A stretch of 64,000 nucleotides of DNA from CAJXSD01 sp964633145 (GCA_964633145.1 CAZWFE010000006.1:10128-74127), one strand, 5' to 3'; shown: positions 15,649-24,215, numbered from the stretch's first letter. Made by a program: numbers and translations. The notes: generated from the letters alone by a model not told the origin.

Positions 15649-17442
15649 ATGACAACTAAAGACACACCCGACCTCGCCCAAAGCGAGGTGTTGCAGCAAA
15701 ATATGGCCCGTTTAGAGGAGCTGACACAGAGGTTTGTCACCGTTATTCAAAACAAAAAAAAGGTTAATCCTGCGCTAAATGGTCCCAGCCCAGAATTGAT
15801 GGCGAAAGCAACGGCCAAATATTGGCAGCAAATGATGGATAACCCCGTCAAATTGATGGAACAACAGGTCGAATATTGGGGCAAGTCGTTTAATCACTTC
15901 CTTGAGGTACAGCAGGCCTTTGCCAATGGAACATCACAACCGGCGCAAACATCGTCCCAAGGGGACCGTCGGTTTCGCAATGCGATGTGGGATACGAACC
16001 CATATTTCAGTTTTTTGAAACAACAGTACCTGCAAAATGCCGAAATCATGCGCCAAGCGGTGGCTGATCTGGATGACCTAGACCCTGTTGAACACAAACG
16101 CTTATCGTTTTTTACGCAGCAGATTATCGATATGATGTCGCCCACAAATTTTCTGGCGTCCAATCCGGATGCGTTGGAACGGGCCGCAGAAACACAAGGC
16201 CAGTCATTGATCGACGGGTTGCAAAATCTGATCAGTGACCTTGAGGCAAACGATGGTGAATTGGTCGTACGTTTGGTTGATGAAACCGCATTCGAGGTGG
16301 GCGAAAATATTGCGACCGCGCCTGGTAAGGTGGTCTATCGCAACCGGATGATGGAGTTAATCCAATACACGCCGACGACGAAAACGGTTCACGAAACGCC
16401 GATTGTTATGTTTCCACCATGGATCAACAAATTTTATATTTTGGATTTAAGGCAGGAAAACAGCCTGATCCGCTGGATTGTTGACCAAGGTTACACTCTG
16501 TTCGTTGTTTCTTGGGTTAACCCAGATCATGACTATGCTGATGTGGGCCTAGAGGATTACATTCAGGATGGGTATCTGACCGCAGTGGATATCGCCAAGA
16601 AAATCTGTGACCAAGATCAGGTAAATACCATCGGATATTGTATTGCGGGTACAACGCTTTCACTGACGTTGTCATTGATGAAAAAACGTGGCGATACATC
16701 CATTAAGTCGGCCACATTGTTTACGGCCTTGACCGATTTTTCGGATCAGGGTGAATTTACGCCCTTTCTACAAGATGATTTTATCGATGCGATTGATGCT
16801 GAAATTGATGCCAAAGGTATCTTAGAAAGCTTTATCATGGCGCGGACTTTCAGCTTTTTACGGTCGAATGATCTGGTTTATGGCCCCGCAATCAAAAGCT
16901 ATATGATGGGTGAAGCCCCGCCTGCCTTTGATTTATTGTATTGGAATGGTGACGGGTCCAGTTTGCCTGGTAAAATGGCCAAACAATATTTGCGCGGGTT
17001 ATGTCAGGCCAACCAATTTGCGCAGGGAACCTTTGAACTGATGGGCGAAACATTGTCGCTGGGCGATGTTGATGTCCCTATTTGTGCGGTCACCTGTGAA
17101 ACCGATCACATTGCCGCATGGAAAGATTGCTATCGTGGCGTTCAGCAAATGAAGAGCCGATCCAAAACGTTCATCATGTCACAGTCAGGGCATATTGCTG
17201 GCATCGTGAACCCACCCAGCAAAAAGAAATATGGGCATTATACAAATTCAGATTTGAAAACAGATCCCAAGACTTGGGCTGAGAATGCGGAATTCCATTC
17301 CGGCAGTTGGTGGCCCCGTTGGCAAGAGTGGGTCAAACCACGTTCTGGCAAACAGATTCCCGCCCGCATCCCTGGGGATCGTCAGTATCCAGCATTGTGT
17401 GATGCCCCTGGAACCTATGTTTTACGCAAGTCAAGTGTTTGA
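15649..17442 (+). CDS. phaC: Class I poly(R)-hydroxyalkanoic acid synthase
   Basis: A PHA synthase of 597 residues from the chosen start, which polymerises (R)-3-hydroxyacyl-CoA on granule surfaces. The N-terminal PhaC domain is followed by the alpha/beta-hydrolase core with the catalytic Cys in IGYCIAGTTL, Asp in CETDHIAAWKD and His in SQSGHIAGIVNPPS. WINKFYILDL and FVVSWVNPD are class-I blocks. I moved the start to ATG 15649 (MTTKDTPD) because longer alternatives would begin at or before the predicted transcription start; AGAAAG is the nearest ribosome-binding-like sequence. Upstream in-frame codons from 15589 (TTG) remain possible. Confidence 0.93.
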   Translation: MTTKDTPDLAQSEVLQQNMARLEELTQRFVTVIQNKKKVNPALNGPSPELMAKATAKYWQQMMDNPVKLMEQQVEYWGKSFNHFLEVQQAFANGTSQPAQTSSQGDRRFRNAMWDTNPYFSFLKQQYLQNAEIMRQAVADLDDLDPVEHKRLSFFTQQIIDMMSPTNFLASNPDALERAAETQGQSLIDGLQNLISDLEANDGELVVRLVDETAFEVGENIATAPGKVVYRNRMMELIQYTPTTKTVHETPIVMFPPWINKFYILDLRQENSLIRWIVDQGYTLFVVSWVNPDHDYADVGLEDYIQDGYLTAVDIAKKICDQDQVNTIGYCIAGTTLSLTLSLMKKRGDTSIKSATLFTALTDFSDQGEFTPFLQDDFIDAIDAEIDAKGILESFIMARTFSFLRSNDLVYGPAIKSYMMGEAPPAFDLLYWNGDGSSLPGKMAKQYLRGLCQANQFAQGTFELMGETLSLGDVDVPICAVTCETDHIAAWKDCYRGVQQMKSRSKTFIMSQSGHIAGIVNPPSKKKYGHYTNSDLKTDPKTWAENAEFHSGSWWPRWQEWVKPRSGKQIPARIPGDRQYPALCDAPGTYVLRKSSV

Positions 17443-17462
17443 ATTTATTTCAAAAAATAAAA

Positions 17463-17514
17463 TATGCTGCGTTGCGGCAAAAAATACTTGATTTTCTGCG
17501 GTGCAGCATATAGA
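17463..17514 (+). promoter_or_regulatory. phaP promoter with two PhaR-type operators
   Basis: CTGC-GTT-GCGG (17467-17477, one mismatch) and CTGC-GGT-GCAG (17496-17506, perfect) lie 18 bp apart and sit within a longer inverted repeat, TATGCTGC (17463-17470) with GCAGCATA (17503-17510). The perfect site lies in the spacer between TTGATT (17488-17493) and TATAGA (17509-17514). Paracoccus PhaR binds the same type of site before phaP. Confidence 0.65.
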
Positions 17515-17557
17515 TTGATTGCAGAATAAGTGACCATATAAAACAAGGATTTTTCCA

Positions 17558-17998
17558 ATGGCGACTGCACAAGATATGACAAAAATGTTTAAAGACATGA
17601 TGGGTTCGTTTCCTGTCGATACATCTGCGTATGAAAACATGTTCAAAAACACAGCAGAAATGAACGAAAAATTTGCTGGTGTTGCACTGAAAGCAGCTGA
17701 AAAATCAGCTGAGCTTTCAACAAAGTGGACCAAAGACACACTGACAAAATTGACAGATGTTTCCAAAGCGAAAACAGAACCAGCCGATTACGCAAAAGCG
17801 ATGACAGATTTCGCATCTGCACAAGCAGAAGTAACTGCGGAAAACATGGCCGCGTTTGCAGAAATCGCTAAGAAAGTTCAAACAGACACAGTTGAATTGA
17901 TGATGTCTGCTGGCAAAGAATTGTCAGAAGAAGCGTCAGCTGCAGTGAAAAAAGCAACAGCAGATGTTGCGGCTGCTACTAAAAAAGCTGCGAAATAA
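17558..17998 (+). CDS. phaP: Phasin (PHA granule-coating protein)
   Basis: A 146-residue phasin, an amphipathic helical protein that coats PHA granules. The composition is typical: rich in A, K, E, T and M, with long helices (NTAEMNEKFAGVALKAAEKS, STKWTKDTLTKLTDVSKAKT) and an alanine/lysine-rich tail. It follows phaC with its own promoter and PhaR operators and precedes phaR. Codon use in this gene is notably biased to A-ending codons such as ACA and GCA and to AAA, consistent with high expression. Confidence 0.9.
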   Translation: MATAQDMTKMFKDMMGSFPVDTSAYENMFKNTAEMNEKFAGVALKAAEKSAELSTKWTKDTLTKLTDVSKAKTEPADYAKAMTDFASAQAEVTAENMAAFAEIAKKVQTDTVELMMSAGKELSEEASAAVKKATADVAAATKKAAK

Positions 17999-18028
17999 GC
18001 TTCCAAGTTTTCTCCTCCCGAAAGCTTA
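17996..18028 (+). ncRNA. phaP 3'-UTR hairpin displaying CUCCUCCC
   Basis: TAAGCTT (17996-18002), which includes the phaP stop, pairs with AAGCTTA (18022-18028) around a 19-base loop containing CTCCTCCC (18012-18019). Together with the terminator that follows, this resembles CcsR-type hairpins and the intergenic element at 3516-3623. A 3'-UTR-derived sRNA is possible but not shown. Confidence 0.4.
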
Positions 18029-18031
18029 ATT

Positions 18032-18066
18032 AAGGGCGAGCCTTTGCTTGCCCTTTCTTTTTTTTC
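18032..18066 (+). terminator. phaP terminator
   Basis: AAGGGCGAGC (18032-18041) pairs with GCTTGCCCTT (18046-18055) with one G-T pair and a CTTT loop, followed by a long T-run. It separates phaP from phaR, which then needs its own promoter or read-through. Confidence 0.92.
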
Positions 18067-18117
18067 TGCAACCGCGTAAGGTTTTCCGCAGCGCCGCAGA
18101 TTCTGGAGGGATTACCC

Positions 18118-18666
18118 GTGACGGAAACAACCAAACCTTTGTTGATTAAACGCTATGCAAGCCGTCGGTTATATAACACTGAAACCAGTGATTATGTGAC
18201 ACTTGAGGATATTGCAGGCTTTATTCGTGACGGTCGCGATGTTCAGATCATCGATCTGAAATCAGGCGATGATCTGACCCGTCAGTATTTGTTGCAAATT
18301 ATTGCCGAACACGAAAGCCGTGGTGAAAATGTGTTACCGGTCAACGTGCTAAACGATTTGGTACGCAGCTATACAACCCAAGCTTCCTCTGTTGTTCCAC
18401 AATTTTTGGCGATGTCATTTGATATGCTACGCGAAGGACAATCCAAGATGCTAGGCACGATGAATCCCATGTCATCCATGCCCGGGTTCGAGGCGATGCA
18501 AGCGCAGCAAGAGGCATTTATGAAAGCCTTGACCTCTGGTTTGGGGCAGTGGCCCACGGGTGGCCCCGTGGCCCAAGACGAACCAGCCGCAGAGGGTGAT
18601 GATCTGTCGGATATCAAGGCACAGCTGGCGGAATTACAGTCCAAACTAAGCAAAATGGGCAAATAA
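18118..18666 (+). CDS. phaR: Polyhydroxyalkanoate synthesis repressor PhaR
   Basis: A 182-residue repressor that senses PHA granules: it binds DNA until nascent PHB titrates it. The N-terminal PHB/PHA accumulation regulator DNA-binding domain is clear (IKRYASRRLYNTETSDYVTL, then IIDLKSGDDLTRQYLLQII). The C-terminal half is rich in M, Q, G and P and ends in a short coiled coil (DIKAQLAELQSKLSKMG). The GTG start at 18118 follows GGAGGG. Its predicted sites lie before phaC and phaP; the phaP-phaR gap has only a weak CTGC-like sequence. Gene order phaZ-phaC-phaP-phaR matches Paracoccus. Confidence 0.93.
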   Translation: MTETTKPLLIKRYASRRLYNTETSDYVTLEDIAGFIRDGRDVQIIDLKSGDDLTRQYLLQIIAEHESRGENVLPVNVLNDLVRSYTTQASSVVPQFLAMSFDMLREGQSKMLGTMNPMSSMPGFEAMQAQQEAFMKALTSGLGQWPTGGPVAQDEPAAEGDDLSDIKAQLAELQSKLSKMGK

Positions 18667-18686
18667 GCCCCGCGTTATGCGATTGG

Positions 18687-18708
18687 AACCGCACCCAAGG
18701 GTGCGGTT
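18687..18708. terminator. Bidirectional terminator between phaR and the glutamine-synthetase-like gene
   Basis: AACCGCACCC (18687-18696) pairs perfectly with GGGTGCGGTT (18699-18708). It sits between two convergent stops (phaR at 18666, the ligase at 18710) and can serve both strands, though flanking T-runs are short. Confidence 0.7.
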
Positions 18709-18709
18709 A

Positions 18710-20077
18710 TTAGACGTTTAACAGCAAATGTTCCCGTTCCCATGGGCTGATCACTTGCAGGAACTCTTCGTATTCTGACCGTTTAACGATGGAATACACG
18801 CGGGCAAATTCAGGGCCCAAGATTTCATGCAGTTCCGTGGCCTCTTCGAACAGGTCCAATGCGTCGCCCATCACGCGGGGGATCTCGGTCTCGCCTTCAT
18901 AGGCGTCGCCTTTGAACTGTTTGTCGGGCCAAATTTCGTTTTTTATCCCCAAATATCCACAGGCCAACGATGCCGCGATACACAAATACGGGTTGCTATC
19001 CATTCCGGCTAAACGGTTTTCCACCCGCCGCGCGGATGGGCTGGATAATGGGACGCGAATACCGGTGGTACGATTGTCACGCGCCCATTCCAAATTGACC
19101 GGTGCGGCATGATTTTTGACATACCGCCGATAAGAATTGACATATGGGGCCATAATCGCGATGGCGGCCGGTAAATATTTCTGCAATCCCCCGATAAAGT
19201 GGAAAAACATGTCTGTTTCGCCACCCTGTGGACCGGAAAACGCATTGTTACCCGTTTCCAAATCCAAAATGGAATGGTGAATGTGCATCGCACTGCCCGG
19301 TTCGTCCTCAATCGGTTTGGCCATAAAGGTGGCAAAGCAATCGTGGCGCAGGGCCGCTTCGCGGATCAGGCGTTTGAAATAAAAAACCTCATCCGCTAAT
19401 TTTACAGGATGGCCATGGCGCAGGTTAATTTCCAACTGCCCTGCGCCGCCTTCTTGGGTGATCCCATCAATTTCGAAACCCTGTGCTTCGGCGAAATCAT
19501 AGATGTCGTCGATGACGGGACCAAATTCATCCACCGCCGTCATCGAGTAGGCCTGACGCGCCGCGGCGGGGCGGCCCGAGCGGCCCATCATGGCGCTGAT
19601 CGGTTTGGCGGGATCAATGTTGCGTGCAACCAGATAAAATTCCATTTCTGGGGCTACTACAGGGTTCCAACCCTCTTTGTTGTACAAATCCACCACGCGC
19701 TTTAACACATTGCGCGGGGCAAAGGGGACTGCCACGCCTTTGCGGTCATAGGCGTCATGGATCACCTGCAATGTCCAATCCCCTGTCCACGGTGCCGCGG
19801 TCGCAGTTGAAATATCGGGGCGCAAAATCATATCGCGTTCGATAAATCCCTCTGCACCAGCCGCTTCGCCCCATTCGCCGGTAATCGTTTGATAAAAAAT
19901 AGAATCCGGCAGATGGAATGAATCCTGACGTGTATATTTTGCAGCTGGCACTGCCTTGCCGCGCGCAATGCCGGGCAGGTCGGCGATCACGCATTCGACT
20001 TCGTCCAGTTTGCGCCCCTCTAGGTAGGATTGTGCTGCTTGGGGTAATGTTGCTACCAATTCTTCTAACGGTGTCAT
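18710..20077 (-). CDS. Glutamine-synthetase-family ligase (gamma-glutamylpolyamine synthetase type)
   Basis: A 455-residue member of the glutamine synthetase superfamily. The ATP/metal motifs are present: EMEFYLV (~145), QEGGAGQLEINLRHG (~210), DEPGSAMHIHHS (~260) and NRTTGIRVPLSS (~335). The absence of GlnA's adenylylation-site region and its position after an amidotransferase and an ABC transporter point to a PuuA/GlnT-like role, joining glutamate to a polyamine or other amine. Its ATG overlaps the stop of the amidotransferase gene (ATGA), so both are made together. The precise amine is an inference from context only. Confidence 0.85.
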   Translation of the reverse strand: MTPLEELVATLPQAAQSYLEGRKLDEVECVIADLPGIARGKAVPAAKYTRQDSFHLPDSIFYQTITGEWGEAAGAEGFIERDMILRPDISTATAAPWTGDWTLQVIHDAYDRKGVAVPFAPRNVLKRVVDLYNKEGWNPVVAPEMEFYLVARNIDPAKPISAMMGRSGRPAAARQAYSMTAVDEFGPVIDDIYDFAEAQGFEIDGITQEGGAGQLEINLRHGHPVKLADEVFYFKRLIREAALRHDCFATFMAKPIEDEPGSAMHIHHSILDLETGNNAFSGPQGGETDMFFHFIGGLQKYLPAAIAIMAPYVNSYRRYVKNHAAPVNLEWARDNRTTGIRVPLSSPSARRVENRLAGMDSNPYLCIAASLACGYLGIKNEIWPDKQFKGDAYEGETEIPRVMGDALDLFEEATELHEILGPEFARVYSIVKRSEYEEFLQVISPWEREHLLLNV

Positions 20078-20757
20078 GCCGCGTCCTTTTCGCTTTGAAA
20101 TACGCGGGCCATTTCGGCGGCGATGATTGTCCAGTCAGTGTCGGATAATGTCTGCGCAGTTCGTGCAATTTGGTCATCGGGGACATTGCCCTTTGCGCGA
20201 AACTCTAACAATCCGTTGATCACACCTGTATCGAATTCAGGATGGGGCTGAACGGTAAAAACGTGATCGCCATAGCTAAGCATTGCATTTTTACAAAAAT
20301 CGTTCCCACCCAAAACCGATGCACCGGGGGGCAGGGCGACGACTTGGTCTTGGTGCCATGCATTTAATTTTACTTCGCGGCCCTTGAATTGATAAACTGT
20401 TGTGCCGGTTGCCCAGCCGCCGCTATACTTGGTTACCTGACCGCCCAAGGCCTGCGCAATGATCTGATGTCCAAAACAGACCCCGACAAGCGGGCGTTTT
20501 ATGGCATAGATATCTTGGATCAAGGATTCTAGCTTTGGGATCCATGGCAAGGGATCATAGGCGCCATGTTTTGACCCACTGATCAGCCATCCATCCGCAT
20601 CGCGCGCTGATTTGGGAAATTCCATATTTTCAACATCATACACGTCAAAGGAAAAATCCTGGTCCGCCAATATGCGACGAAACATTGCATCATAATCGCC
20701 GGTTTTCTCTTTGATTTGTTCAGGCGCGTGACCTGCCATTAAAATTCCAATTTTCAT
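20074..20757 (-). CDS. Class-I glutamine amidotransferase domain protein
   Basis: A free-standing class-I amidotransferase of 227 residues from the chosen start MKIGILMAGHAP. The nucleophile Cys is in GVCFGHQIIAQALGG, and the His-x-Glu of the triad is in VQPHPEFD. Members of this group next to GS-like ligases include PuuD-like gamma-glutamyl hydrolases and GMP-synthase-like proteins. In this operon it could hydrolyse gamma-glutamyl conjugates or supply ammonia. An alternative start nine codons upstream (20784) has an AGG closer to it, so the N-terminus is uncertain. Confidence 0.8.
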   Translation of the reverse strand: MKIGILMAGHAPEQIKEKTGDYDAMFRRILADQDFSFDVYDVENMEFPKSARDADGWLISGSKHGAYDPLPWIPKLESLIQDIYAIKRPLVGVCFGHQIIAQALGGQVTKYSGGWATGTTVYQFKGREVKLNAWHQDQVVALPPGASVLGGNDFCKNAMLSYGDHVFTVQPHPEFDTGVINGLLEFRAKGNVPDDQIARTAQTLSDTDWTIIAAEMARVFQSEKDAA

Positions 20758-20832
20758 GAACCACACTGTGTTTGTTGCTGACATAACCTATACCCGAAAA
20801 CACGGATTTGCCTAGGATTTTCGGTGTTCAGT

Positions 20833-21639
20833 TTAACGGATAAGATTCATTTTCAACCGCAATTTAGACATTTGTTGTCTGGGCAAATGGCGGTTTAGAT
20901 ATTTGTTTATGGTGCCGAAAATGCCAATAACCACCAATGTCAGCAAGATAAAATATCCCGCTAGAATTGGATAGGGAATAAACGGGTTATAGGTTTTATC
21001 GGCAAAATATGTTGCATAATATAGCGCATCACCCTGTTGACCGATGGCCGGAAACCCCGAGAAAAACACAAGGGTTGTCGCGTGAAACAAAAAAATCGCT
21101 TCGTTTGTGTATGCAGGCCATGCCAAACGCAGCATGGTTGGAAATGTTATGCGCCGAAACCGCATCAGACCTGTCAATCCATAGGCATCTGCTGCCTCAA
21201 TGTCGCCTTTGGGGATAGATTGCAAAGCACCATAAAATATTTCACCGCTATAGGCTGCGGTGTTTAGGAACAGCACCACCAATGCACCTGCCCAGGCAGA
21301 TGTCAGCGGGCTAAACACTGGAAAGCTTTGTTTAAGCGACAAGAACAGAAAATACGCAAAAAAGAACTGGATAAACAGTGGTGATCCGCGGAAAATGAAA
21401 ATCGTCCATTCGGCAATTTTTCGAACGGGTTTGATATGGGACGCTTTGCCAACGGCCAAACTGATCGCCAGAACAAAGCCAGTCAGCATGGCCACGACCC
21501 CAAAATAAATGTTCCAGATCATCCCAGACCCAATAAGGGTGAATTGATGGCAAAGCGTGAAATCTGATCGCGGCAGCAATCGTTCACCAATTCCGACTGA
21601 TCGCAATCCGTAATCTGCAATGATGTCCCAACAGCTCAT
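20833..21639 (-). CDS. Polar amino-acid/polyamine-type ABC transporter permease
   Basis: A 268-residue integral membrane permease of the HisM/ArtM type with five or so transmembrane helices. The EAA loop that contacts the ATPase is seen as EAADAYGLTGLMRFRRITFP. It pairs with the upstream permease gene, whose stop overlaps its start by 4 bp. The first ~35 residues are less hydrophobic than usual and include two cysteines. It belongs to the six-gene minus-strand operon running from the ATPase gene to the GS-like ligase. Confidence 0.88.
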   Translation of the reverse strand: MSCWDIIADYGLRSVGIGERLLPRSDFTLCHQFTLIGSGMIWNIYFGVVAMLTGFVLAISLAVGKASHIKPVRKIAEWTIFIFRGSPLFIQFFFAYFLFLSLKQSFPVFSPLTSAWAGALVVLFLNTAAYSGEIFYGALQSIPKGDIEAADAYGLTGLMRFRRITFPTMLRLAWPAYTNEAIFLFHATTLVFFSGFPAIGQQGDALYYATYFADKTYNPFIPYPILAGYFILLTLVVIGIFGTINKYLNRHLPRQQMSKLRLKMNLIR

Positions 21640-22532
21640 GTCATGGCCTTTCGTTGCGCTTCACCACCGGCGGTGGCCTGACCATGTGTGAGGCGTCTCA
21701 TCATGCGATCCAAAAACACTTCGGATACCTTGGTAAAGGCGAGGTAGAATACCAAAAGGGCCAAGAAATACCACATACGCCAGTCACCGTGCGGATAGCT
21801 GGTAAATCGCGCCGTTTTTGTGCCGCCCAATTCGCGGGCCCAATATACGATGTCCTCGATCCCAAGCAGAAACAATAATGGCGTGGCTTTGATCAAGACC
21901 ATCCATAAATTCCCCAAGCCGGGCAGGGCATAAACCCACATTTGCGGCACAACAATTCGCCAAAATGTCTGGCGTTGGGTCATCCCATAGGCCGCAGCTG
22001 TTTCGGTTTGCGCATGCGGCACAGCCTGCATCGCACCGAATAATACATTGGCAGCAAAGGCGCCAAAAACGATGGAAAACGTAAAGACGGCCAAGGCAAA
22101 GCCATAGGTTTCATGCACCCACTGCGGGGCGGTGCCCAGCGGCAGTTTTGCAGCCTGGCACACAACGAAATCGTTTCCTTGTCGAATGGGGTCGGTCCAG
22201 TCTGGACATTTAATACTGTGCCTGATCCATTCCAGAAATTGATCTAATGCAATGATAAAAAACAGAAAAAACGCAATGTCGGGAACGCCGCGAACAATGG
22301 CGATGTAGCCGCGACCAAATATTGAGAGTGGAAAGAAAGAGGACCGTGCAGCAACTGCGCCGGCAAAGCCGAACGATAGCGCAACGGGGCCCGTTACCGC
22401 CAGTAACAACAAAACTGTACCCACCGCAATATACATGCCGGCATGTTTTGATGTTGTGAAATAACATAAAAACCACTGAAGCTGGCCAAGTGTATCAGGA
22501 TCTGCGCAGAAACTAAAAATAGGACACCTCAA
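21636..22532 (-). CDS. Polar amino-acid/polyamine-type ABC transporter permease (HisQ-like)
   Basis: The second permease of the importer, about 294-298 residues. The EAA-type loop is TETAAAYGMTQRQTFWRIVVP. Between the first membrane segments it carries a long extracytoplasmic insert with CPDW and a cysteine in DFVVCQAAK, which is unusual against short HisQ proteins. Start choice is open: TTG 22532 has no ribosome-binding site, whereas ATT 22520 lies six bases after GAGGTG-like sequence and would give MFSFCADPD. Such a rare start could limit its synthesis relative to the binding protein. Confidence 0.85.
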   Translation of the reverse strand: MRCPIFSFCADPDTLGQLQWFLCYFTTSKHAGMYIAVGTVLLLLAVTGPVALSFGFAGAVAARSSFFPLSIFGRGYIAIVRGVPDIAFFLFFIIALDQFLEWIRHSIKCPDWTDPIRQGNDFVVCQAAKLPLGTAPQWVHETYGFALAVFTFSIVFGAFAANVLFGAMQAVPHAQTETAAAYGMTQRQTFWRIVVPQMWVYALPGLGNLWMVLIKATPLLFLLGIEDIVYWARELGGTKTARFTSYPHGDWRMWYFLALLVFYLAFTKVSEVFLDRMMRRLTHGQATAGGEAQRKAMT

Positions 22533-22546
22533 TATCGTTGGAGGAA

Positions 22547-22570
22547 AAGGCAGGGCATGTGCCCTGCCTT
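22547..22570 (-). terminator. Intra-operon attenuating hairpin after the binding-protein gene
   Basis: AAGGCAGGGCA and TGCCCTGCCTT form an 11-bp perfect stem, followed on the minus strand by TTCC after the stem's own TT. Placed just after the binding-protein stop and before the permease, it is suited to raise the ratio of binding protein to membrane components. Confidence 0.65.
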
Positions 22571-22578
22571 TGTGTGTC

Positions 22579-23301
22579 TTAGAATGGTTCGCCGATTTCG
22601 TATTTGGCGATCAATGCATTCAATGAACCGTCTGCTTTCATTGATTCAATGGCTGCGGTGAATTTATCACGCAATTCTGAATCCGATTTACGCACGCCCA
22701 TTCCGACGCCGCCACCGATCAAAACAGTTTGTTCTAGCAAGACCAAATCACCGCTTTCATCCGCGATTGGACCCAAATAGGCTTTGTCAGCCAATACGGC
22801 ATCAGCTTCGCCATTGCGAACGGCTGCGACTGTTTCTTCTGGGGTTGCAAACTCTAGCAATGTCGCGCCTGTTTCTGCGATATAGCTGGCTTGAATGGTG
22901 CTGGCTTGTGCTGCGATCACACCGTTTGCAACGTCTACATCAGCAGACATCGCTAGATAAGCAGAGGGGTCTGGCTGTGTGTAGTTTGTGGTAAAGTCGA
23001 TTTTTTCTTTACGCTCGTCTGTGATGGACATGCCGGCGATGATTGTATCGTAGTTGCCTGATACAAGGTTTGGAATGATGCTGTCCCAATCATTTGTGAC
23101 CCATTCGCATGTCAATTCAGCGCGCGCGCACAGCTCGTCGCCCAATTCACGTTCGAAACCGGCCACTTCGCCGTTGTCGTCGATGTAGTTATAGGGAGGG
23201 TAGGCGCCCTCGGTGCCCATGCGAACAACCGAATGGCTGCCAGCAAATGCCATTCCGGCACTCAGCGCAATCGCTGCTGTCGTTAGTACTAGGTTTTTCA
23301 T
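22579..23301 (-). CDS. Periplasmic amino-acid-type substrate-binding protein
   Basis: A type-II periplasmic binding protein of 240 residues from start MKNLVLTT, with a Sec signal peptide cleaved near AMAFA-G (about residue 20). The family-3 solute-binding signature appears as GFERELGDELCARAELTCEW, followed by DTIIAGMSITDERKEKIDFT. The ATG at 23301 follows AAGGGGA; the longer ORF start 15 codons upstream would spoil the signal peptide. It captures the ligand for the importer encoded around it; sequence type suggests basic or polar amino acids or polyamine-like compounds. Confidence 0.9.
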   Translation of the reverse strand: MKNLVLTTAAIALSAGMAFAGSHSVVRMGTEGAYPPYNYIDDNGEVAGFERELGDELCARAELTCEWVTNDWDSIIPNLVSGNYDTIIAGMSITDERKEKIDFTTNYTQPDPSAYLAMSADVDVANGVIAAQASTIQASYIAETGATLLEFATPEETVAAVRNGEADAVLADKAYLGPIADESGDLVLLEQTVLIGGGVGMGVRKSDSELRDKFTAAIESMKADGSLNALIAKYEIGEPF

Positions 23302-23342
23302 TGTTTTTCCCCTTGTTGTTAGGAATGTTATCGTTCGATCCG

Positions 23343-24116
23343 TCAATGTTGTGTCGAACTTAGAAATTGTCTTAGGCGCTCCGATTTCGGATTCCCAAAC
23401 AATTCATTTGGCGCACCTTGCTCTTCTATCAAGCCTTGGTGCAAGAAAATCACTTCGCTAGAGACATCTGCAGCCATTTTCATATCGTGGGTCACGATGA
23501 TCATGGTGCGGCCTTCGGCGGCTAGGTCTTTGATCACGCGCACAACCTCTTGTTCCAGTTCGGGATCCAATGCGGATGTGGGTTCATCAAACAGCAATGC
23601 CTCAGGTTCCATACACAGGCCGCGGGCGATGGCGGCGCGCTGTTGTTGACCACCCGACAGCTGTGCGGGAAAGGCATCACATTTATCGCCAATGCCAACC
23701 TTGTCCAGATACATCCGTGCCGCCTGTTCAACTTCGTCGCGTGGGCGTTTTAGCACGGTGATCGGGGCCTCCATCACGTTTTCCAAAATGGTCATATGCG
23801 CCCATAGGTTAAACTGCTGGAACACCATTGATAAATTCGTGCGTATCCGCAGCACTTGTGCCCGATCAGCAGGCACGCGATTGTGGCCTTGGCCTTTCCA
23901 TAAAACGGGTTCGCCGTTGAATTCAATCGTGCCTTGTTGGCTATCCTCAAGCAAATTACAGCACCGCAGCAATGTCGACTTTCCCGATCCAGATGATCCG
24001 ATCAAGGACACAACGTCACCTTTGTTGGCTTGGATCGAAACGCCCTTTAGCACATCCAATGCGCCATAGGATTTGTGCAGGTCCTTGATGTTTATGACCG
24101 AAGTTTGATGTGACAC
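23343..24116 (-). CDS. Amino-acid-type ABC transporter ATP-binding protein
   Basis: A 257-residue ATPase of the HisP/GlnQ group and the first gene of the operon. Walker A is GSSGSGKST (about residues 37-45), the Q-loop is in MVFQQFNLWAHMTILENV, the signature is LSGGQQQR, Walker B is LLFDEPTSALD and the switch histidine is in VTHDMKMA. The 99-bp region upstream to the next gene is AT-rich and probably contains the promoter. Together with the two permeases and the binding protein it forms a complete importer. Confidence 0.93.
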   Translation of the reverse strand: MSHQTSVINIKDLHKSYGALDVLKGVSIQANKGDVVSLIGSSGSGKSTLLRCCNLLEDSQQGTIEFNGEPVLWKGQGHNRVPADRAQVLRIRTNLSMVFQQFNLWAHMTILENVMEAPITVLKRPRDEVEQAARMYLDKVGIGDKCDAFPAQLSGGQQQRAAIARGLCMEPEALLFDEPTSALDPELEQEVVRVIKDLAAEGRTMIIVTHDMKMAADVSSEVIFLHQGLIEEQGAPNELFGNPKSERLRQFLSSTQH

Positions 24117-24215
24117 GTGATTCCCTGAAGTCTTACTTTTGTTTTAATAATAGGACGGAAATTGGCCCATTTTGCAATGCGTAAACCAGATAAATTTCCA
24201 AGCTCTGCGAAAAAG

